The position numbers and the translations under genes are program-made. A DNA stretch of 8,957 bases from CAYVUV01 sp964455095 (GTDB taxonomy: Bacteria > Desulfobacterota > Binatia > HRBIN30 > CADEER01), in NCBI GenBank assembly GCA_964455095.1, contig CAYVUV010000413.1:1-8957 (forward strand). The letters are read 5' to 3'. This document shows, in pieces, positions 5,681 to 8,957 of this stretch; within the stretch, counting starts at the first letter, position 1; every line of letters starts with the position of its first letter. The notes beneath the pieces are model-generated. The model saw nothing but the letters and a program-made list of their open reading frames with translations, ran no database searches and was not told the origin of the DNA.

Positions 5681-5844
5681 GTCGAGTTGGCTATCGCGTC
5701 CGCCGCGATGGCGCAATCGCCAGCCAGCCGTCGGGCTCAAGCGACCTGACACATCACCTGAGAGCCGGCGGCCCCGCGAGCGCTGCGGTTGCCCGTCACC
5801 TCGGCGCGGCTTCTCCCGAATACGCCAACCGCGTGACAACCCGG

Positions 5845-5873
5845 CCCGAGGCGCGAAAACCCTCGCGCCCGGG
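5845..5873. repeat. Strong imperfect inverted repeat in the phosphatase-peptidase divergent region
   Basis: GGCGCGA (5850-5856) pairs perfectly with TCGCGCC (5863-5869) around the loop AAACCC. The stem extends outward by CCCG (5845-5848) with CGGG (5870-5873) past one bulged A, giving 11 pairs. No T-tract follows on either strand, so it is not an intrinsic terminator. It lies in the gene-free stretch 5681-6037, where the only other element I see is a sigma-54-like site at 5904-5919. Confidence 0.45.
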
Positions 5874-5903
5874 GTCCGTCACCCAGTGTGCACCCAGCCC
5901 ACG

Positions 5904-5919
5904 TGGCACAGCCAGTGCT
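5904..5919 (+). promoter_or_regulatory. Sigma-54-like promoter candidate for the S53 peptidase
   Basis: TGGCACAGCCAGTGCT keeps the invariant GG (5905-5906) and GC (5917-5918) ten bases apart, with TGGCAC at -24 and TGC at -12. It departs from the consensus by A for G after TGGCAC and G for the first T of TTGC. Transcription would start near 5930, about 108 bases before the peptidase start. It is weaker than the site at 884-900, but points the same way with a similar leader length. Confidence 0.4.
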
Positions 5920-6037
5920 CTATTGCTCAGCAACGCCGATATGGCACCGGGCCCCTAAGAACCTGCGTGGGGGCACTGCCTGCCATAGCGAGAGACGAGA
6001 GGAATCCAACCCGTGACCGCCGTGCAGAAGCGATCAA

Positions 6038-8239
6038 GTGTTGATGACGGTACCACGACTGCGGTCGTACATCCTGCTGGCGATCCTCGGATCGGGAGCA
6101 ATCAGCGGCCCGCGCGAGGCCACCGCCACCGAGCCGCCGGCGCTGCACGAAGACACGGCAGGGGTTGAGATCGTACTCAGCCTGCGCTGGCGCAACGAGC
6201 CCGAGCTCACGGCCTTCCTGGACTCCGTCTCCAACCCGCAGTCACCCGAGTATCAACAGTTCCTGACTGCCGCCGAGTTCGAACGGCGCTTCGGTCCGAG
6301 CTCCGAAACCGTCGCCGGCGCGGTTCATTACCTGCGCGAGCAGGGATACGAGATCACCGACGTCTCCGCCGCGGGCAACCTGATCAGCGCGCTGCGCCCC
6401 GGCTCGGCGGGCGCGGCTCTTTCCACGTCGTCGGCGGCAAGCTCGCCCGTCCTGCCGCCGGCCCTGGCAGAAGAGATCGTCGGCTTGCAGCAGTCGGACA
6501 GCGCCACGGACCTCCGTCCGCCGCAGGACGGGCCGGTGATCTCGCCGCAGATGGGAGCGCCATTCACACCGGCCGACATCGCGCGCGTCTACGAGTTCGA
6601 ACCGCTCTTCGCCGCCGGCTTTCGCGGCGAAAGGGCCCGCCACTCGACGATCGCCGTCGCCACCGCATTCGGCTACGCCCCCGGCGACCTGTTGCGCTTC
6701 TGGGGCGAGTTCGGGATCGATCGCGATCTCTCCAGCGTCGAGCTGATCCCGGTCGACGGCGCGATCACGGAGAATCACTCCGAGACGATCCTCGACGTCG
6801 AGTGGGCCTCGGCCTTGGCCCCGGCGTCCCCGATTCTCGTCTACGCGGGCGCCGGCGCTTCGAGCAGCACCTTCCTCAAGATCTACGACCTGATCGTGGC
6901 TGAAAACCGCGCCGCGGTCCTGACGACGAGTTGGGGACGCTGTGAGCGCGACCTTCCGGCTAGCTATTTGACCCAGGCGAACGCGATCTTTCAGCGCGCG
7001 GCCGCTCAGGGCATCACGGTCATCGCCGCGTCGGGCGACGCCGGCGCGTACGGATGTGGCTCCGGCGCGATGAGCGTCAGCTTCCCCGCCTCGAGCCCGT
7101 ACGTCCTGGCCGTCGGTGGGACGACCCTGCTCGAGAATGCCGACGGCATCGCAGAGACCGCCTGGAGCGGCAGCGGCGGCGGCAGCAGCACCACGTGGGC
7201 CGCTCCACTCTGGCAGATGCAGGCGAACGAGAAGCGGGTCATGGCCGACGTGTCGCTCAACGCCGATCCGGCGACGCCGTACATGACGGCCTACGAGGAC
7301 GGCTGGTGGCACTTCGGCGGCACCAGCGTCGGGGCGCCGATCTGGGCGGCTTTGATCGCGGTCAGCAACCAGTACCGCGCCTCGGTTGGGCGTCCCACAC
7401 TCGGTCTCGCCGCTCCGGCGCTGTGCGAGCTGGCGTATGCGCGCGATCTCCCCGAGCGTCCGTTTCGCGACGTCACGACCGGCGACAACACCGGGTACAC
7501 CGCCGAGCGCGGCTGGGATCATCCGACCGGCTGGGGCACGCCGCGGGCGCAGCATCTGGCCCGCGCGCTGGCCATGTGGTCGCCCTCCGACAGTGCGGTC
7601 GGCGGCATGGGCCAGGCGCTGACGCTGGCGTCGACGCAGGCCGATGTCTCCGGCGTGGTCCGACTGCGCTTTCGCCGCCGCTGCCTGACGACCAGCGTTT
7701 CGCTGCGAGTGCGCAGCATGCCCGCCGGCACGTACACGCTCGACGTCGATGGCGAACCGGTGGCGAGCTTCGAGGTGGATAGCCGTGGGCGCGCCGCATT
7801 GGCTATCGGTTCGCTCGATCCGCGCGGCAAGCGTTTGAGCGTGTCCACTGCGACCGGCGACACCTTGTTCGAGGGGATGCTGGTCGATCACAAGGCGGCG
7901 CCGGTTCGCAAGGATGCGCAGATGGTCAGCACCGGCGCCGCGGCACATGTCAGCGGCGCACTGGTGTATCTGGCCTCGGGCGGACGCGAGCAGCTCACCG
8001 TGTACGCCGACGGCCTTCCGGCGGGCCGATACGAGGTCCGCCTCGGCAGTCGCCTCATCGGCAGTTTGTCCTCGCGCGGCGCGGAGTCGCCCGCGATGGC
8101 GCACTTCGCTTCCGACGGCAGCGCCAGCAAGGCCCTGCCCTTCAGCCCCCTCTGCCAGAGTGTCAGTGTCCTGCGCGACGGCGCCGCCTACCTGCGCGCA
8201 GCGGCAGGAGCGCTTGCACCGGCTGAGTGCAGAAGCTGA
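6038..8239 (+). CDS. Secreted S53 (sedolisin/kumamolisin-type) pro-peptidase with C-terminal tandem repeats
   Basis: The 733-residue product begins with a signal peptide (hydrophobic core 11-22, likely cut near residues 21-30). A pro-kumamolisin activation domain follows at about 43-120, then a Ser/Pro-rich linker and the peptidase domain at about 172-513. The serine-carboxyl triad is Glu249 and Asp253 (HSETILDVEW) with Ser430 (GGTSVGAP). The oxyanion Asp334 is in ASGDAG, and the calcium-site region is D478 plus GWDHPTGWGTP (493-502). Sedolisins are acid-acting endopeptidases that self-activate by removing the pro-domain; this one is probably exported. After the peptidase come about 200 residues with two beta-rich repeats around PAGTY (562-566) and PAGRY (661-665), an unusual extension. 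The start is one of three adjacent codons, GTG 6038, TTG 6041 or ATG 6044; AGAAG (6026-6030) favours GTG. It converges with the gene at its right, with 16 bp between them. Confidence 0.94.
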   Translation: MLMTVPRLRSYILLAILGSGAISGPREATATEPPALHEDTAGVEIVLSLRWRNEPELTAFLDSVSNPQSPEYQQFLTAAEFERRFGPSSETVAGAVHYLREQGYEITDVSAAGNLISALRPGSAGAALSTSSAASSPVLPPALAEEIVGLQQSDSATDLRPPQDGPVISPQMGAPFTPADIARVYEFEPLFAAGFRGERARHSTIAVATAFGYAPGDLLRFWGEFGIDRDLSSVELIPVDGAITENHSETILDVEWASALAPASPILVYAGAGASSSTFLKIYDLIVAENRAAVLTTSWGRCERDLPASYLTQANAIFQRAAAQGITVIAASGDAGAYGCGSGAMSVSFPASSPYVLAVGGTTLLENADGIAETAWSGSGGGSSTTWAAPLWQMQANEKRVMADVSLNADPATPYMTAYEDGWWHFGGTSVGAPIWAALIAVSNQYRASVGRPTLGLAAPALCELAYARDLPERPFRDVTTGDNTGYTAERGWDHPTGWGTPRAQHLARALAMWSPSDSAVGGMGQALTLASTQADVSGVVRLRFRRRCLTTSVSLRVRSMPAGTYTLDVDGEPVASFEVDSRGRAALAIGSLDPRGKRLSVSTATGDTLFEGMLVDHKAAPVRKDAQMVSTGAAAHVSGALVYLASGGREQLTVYADGLPAGRYEVRLGSRLIGSLSSRGAESPAMAHFASDGSASKALPFSPLCQSVSVLRDGAAYLRAAAGALAPAECRS
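7703..8104 (+). repeat. Two-copy protein repeat encoded in the peptidase C-terminus
   Basis: Residues 556-589 and 653-688 of the S53 protein share the pattern L-x-V, then PAG-x-Y, then S-R-G followed by small residues; the PAG motifs are 99 residues apart. Copy 1 reads MPAGTYTLDVDGEP and later DSRGRAALA; copy 2 reads LPAGRYEVRLGSRL and later SSRGAESPA. Both alternate hydrophobic and polar residues like beta strands. The copies are diverged, so this is an old domain duplication rather than a recent DNA repeat. The function is unknown; substrate or surface binding is a guess. Confidence 0.55.
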
Positions 8240-8255
8240 CTCGCTACGAGTGGGT

Positions 8256-8957
8256 TCAGCCCGCGTCGCCGTCGGTCGGAATGACGCTGATCGACAACCG
8301 CCCGAGAATGGGCACCAACGCGGCGTGCACTTCGGGGCCGCCTTCGATCAGCTTGATGTGCGTCGCATCCGCGGGCATCTGGTCGAACGTCGGGTCGACA
8401 CTCACCCAGCCCTTGCCGAGCCACACTTCGTTCCACGCATGATAGAGAAAGACGCCATCGACGTAGACCGTTCCGGCGACCACCCGCGCCGGTAACCCAG
8501 CCGCACGCGCCAGCGCGGCATACAGCACCGCGTGCTCGTTGCAATCGCCGGCGCCCATCTGCAGCACCTGCAGCGCATTCGGGATGCTCGCCGTCGGCAC
8601 CTTCTCGAGCCGCGCGAACACCCCCTCGCGCAGCCGTATGGCGGCGGGCAGCGCCTCGCGCTCGCCGGCAAGGATCTCTGCCGCCGTCGACCGGATGCGC
8701 GGATGGTCGACTTGCAGAAACGGCGTCTGGGCCAGGTCGCCGCGCCACTCGGCCGCTTCGTATGGGAGTTGATAACTGGCGGACGCCGCGGCGGTTTCGC
8801 GCTCGATTTGGAGCGTCCCGTCGCGATAGGTCTGGCGCCCGTCGCTCGGCGGAACGATGTCGCCGAGCCCGCCGATGCGCACCCGCAGTCGTGCGAGCTC
8901 ACGCGGCGCCGCGATGGGCTCGCGCACCGGAACGGCCACCACCGACATCAGGTCGAA
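8256..8957 (-). CDS. Transglutaminase-like (cysteine protease fold) domain protein, N terminus beyond the window
   Basis: The minus-strand frame is open to the right edge (F-D-L before the first internal Met at 8948), so 5' sequence is missing and the Met at 8948 is probably not the true start. Counting from that Met, the transglutaminase-fold triad is Cys136 (GAGDCNEHAVLYAALARAAG), His170 (YHAWNEVW) and Asp185 (VDPTFDQ), all present. In this superfamily the fold supports proteolysis, peptide or amide hydrolysis, or crosslinking; bacterial members with GDCxEH are mostly presumed peptidases or amidases. The upstream part (SVVAVPVREPIAAPRELARLRVRI) looks like a beta-rich domain that precedes the catalytic domain in longer relatives. 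It stops 16 bp from the convergent peptidase gene, with no terminator hairpin visible between them. The substrate is unknown. Confidence 0.88.
   Translation of the reverse strand, partial: FDLMSVVAVPVREPIAAPRELARLRVRIGGLGDIVPPSDGRQTYRDGTLQIERETAAASASYQLPYEAAEWRGDLAQTPFLQVDHPRIRSTAAEILAGEREALPAAIRLREGVFARLEKVPTASIPNALQVLQMGAGDCNEHAVLYAALARAAGLPARVVAGTVYVDGVFLYHAWNEVWLGKGWVSVDPTFDQMPADATHIKLIEGGPEVHAALVPILGRLSISVIPTDGDAG

Noticed and set aside
5744..5761. Direct repeat ACCTGA-N6-ACCTGA upstream of the phosphatase
   Set aside because: Two 6-base copies in GC-rich DNA are easily chance, no promoter is visible next to them, and one copy partly forms the ribosome-site-like sequence of an alternative start.
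6242..8104. 620-codon minus-strand open frame opposite the S53 peptidase
   Set aside because: The plus-strand frame carries a full signal peptide, pro-domain and catalytic triad. The antisense frame gives an Arg/Ala/Gly-rich product with no recognisable domain.

Overview
This is an 8,957-base stretch of high-GC bacterial chromosome. It carries six recognisable protein genes on both strands, plus a truncated gene at each edge or just the first codons of one. Codon use is strongly GC-rich throughout and most gene ends are tightly packed. I see no tRNA, rRNA, CRISPR array, insertion sequence or phage feature. The mix of gene families (PyrR, GAF-type histidine kinases, an Rcp1-like response regulator, a secreted S53 peptidase, a transglutaminase-like protein) together with sigma-54-type promoter candidates points to a Gram-negative soil or sediment lineage, perhaps a deltaproteobacterial-type or uncultured relative. 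I cannot assign a species from sequence alone.

Left block (1-750, minus strand): pyrR is followed one base after its stop by the ATG of another gene, most likely pyrB, of which only the first codons lie in the window. The pyrR leader is unusually legible. In transcript order it holds a sigma-70-like promoter, a hairpin with the PyrR-binding hexaloop pattern CNGNGA, a Shine-Dalgarno sequence, an 11-codon pyrimidine-rich leader ORF, and a GC hairpin whose 3' arm contains the only purine-rich stretch in front of pyrR. This looks like a compact circuit in which PyrR controls leader translation and thereby pyrR expression.

Divergent intergenic region (about 565-998): after the pyr promoter come an 18-bp perfect palindrome touching its -35 box, a bidirectional terminator-like hairpin, and a strong sigma-54 (-24/-12) promoter candidate reading toward the signalling genes.

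Centre (999-5151, plus strand): a probable three-gene operon encodes a membrane-anchored GAF histidine kinase, a stand-alone Rcp1-like receiver, and a soluble receiver-GAF-histidine kinase hybrid. The two kinases share nearly identical HisKA segments and are paralogues. No DNA-binding output domain is present, so the module probably acts as a phosphorelay or on a distant target. A dual-specificity-type phosphatase gene on the opposite strand overlaps the end of the last kinase gene by 8 bp.

Right block (5681-8957): a gene-free stretch of about 360 bp with a strong hairpin and a second, weaker sigma-54-like site precedes a secreted sedolisin (S53) pro-peptidase with two tandem beta-rich C-terminal repeats. 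A transglutaminase-like gene converges on it and runs off the right edge of the window.
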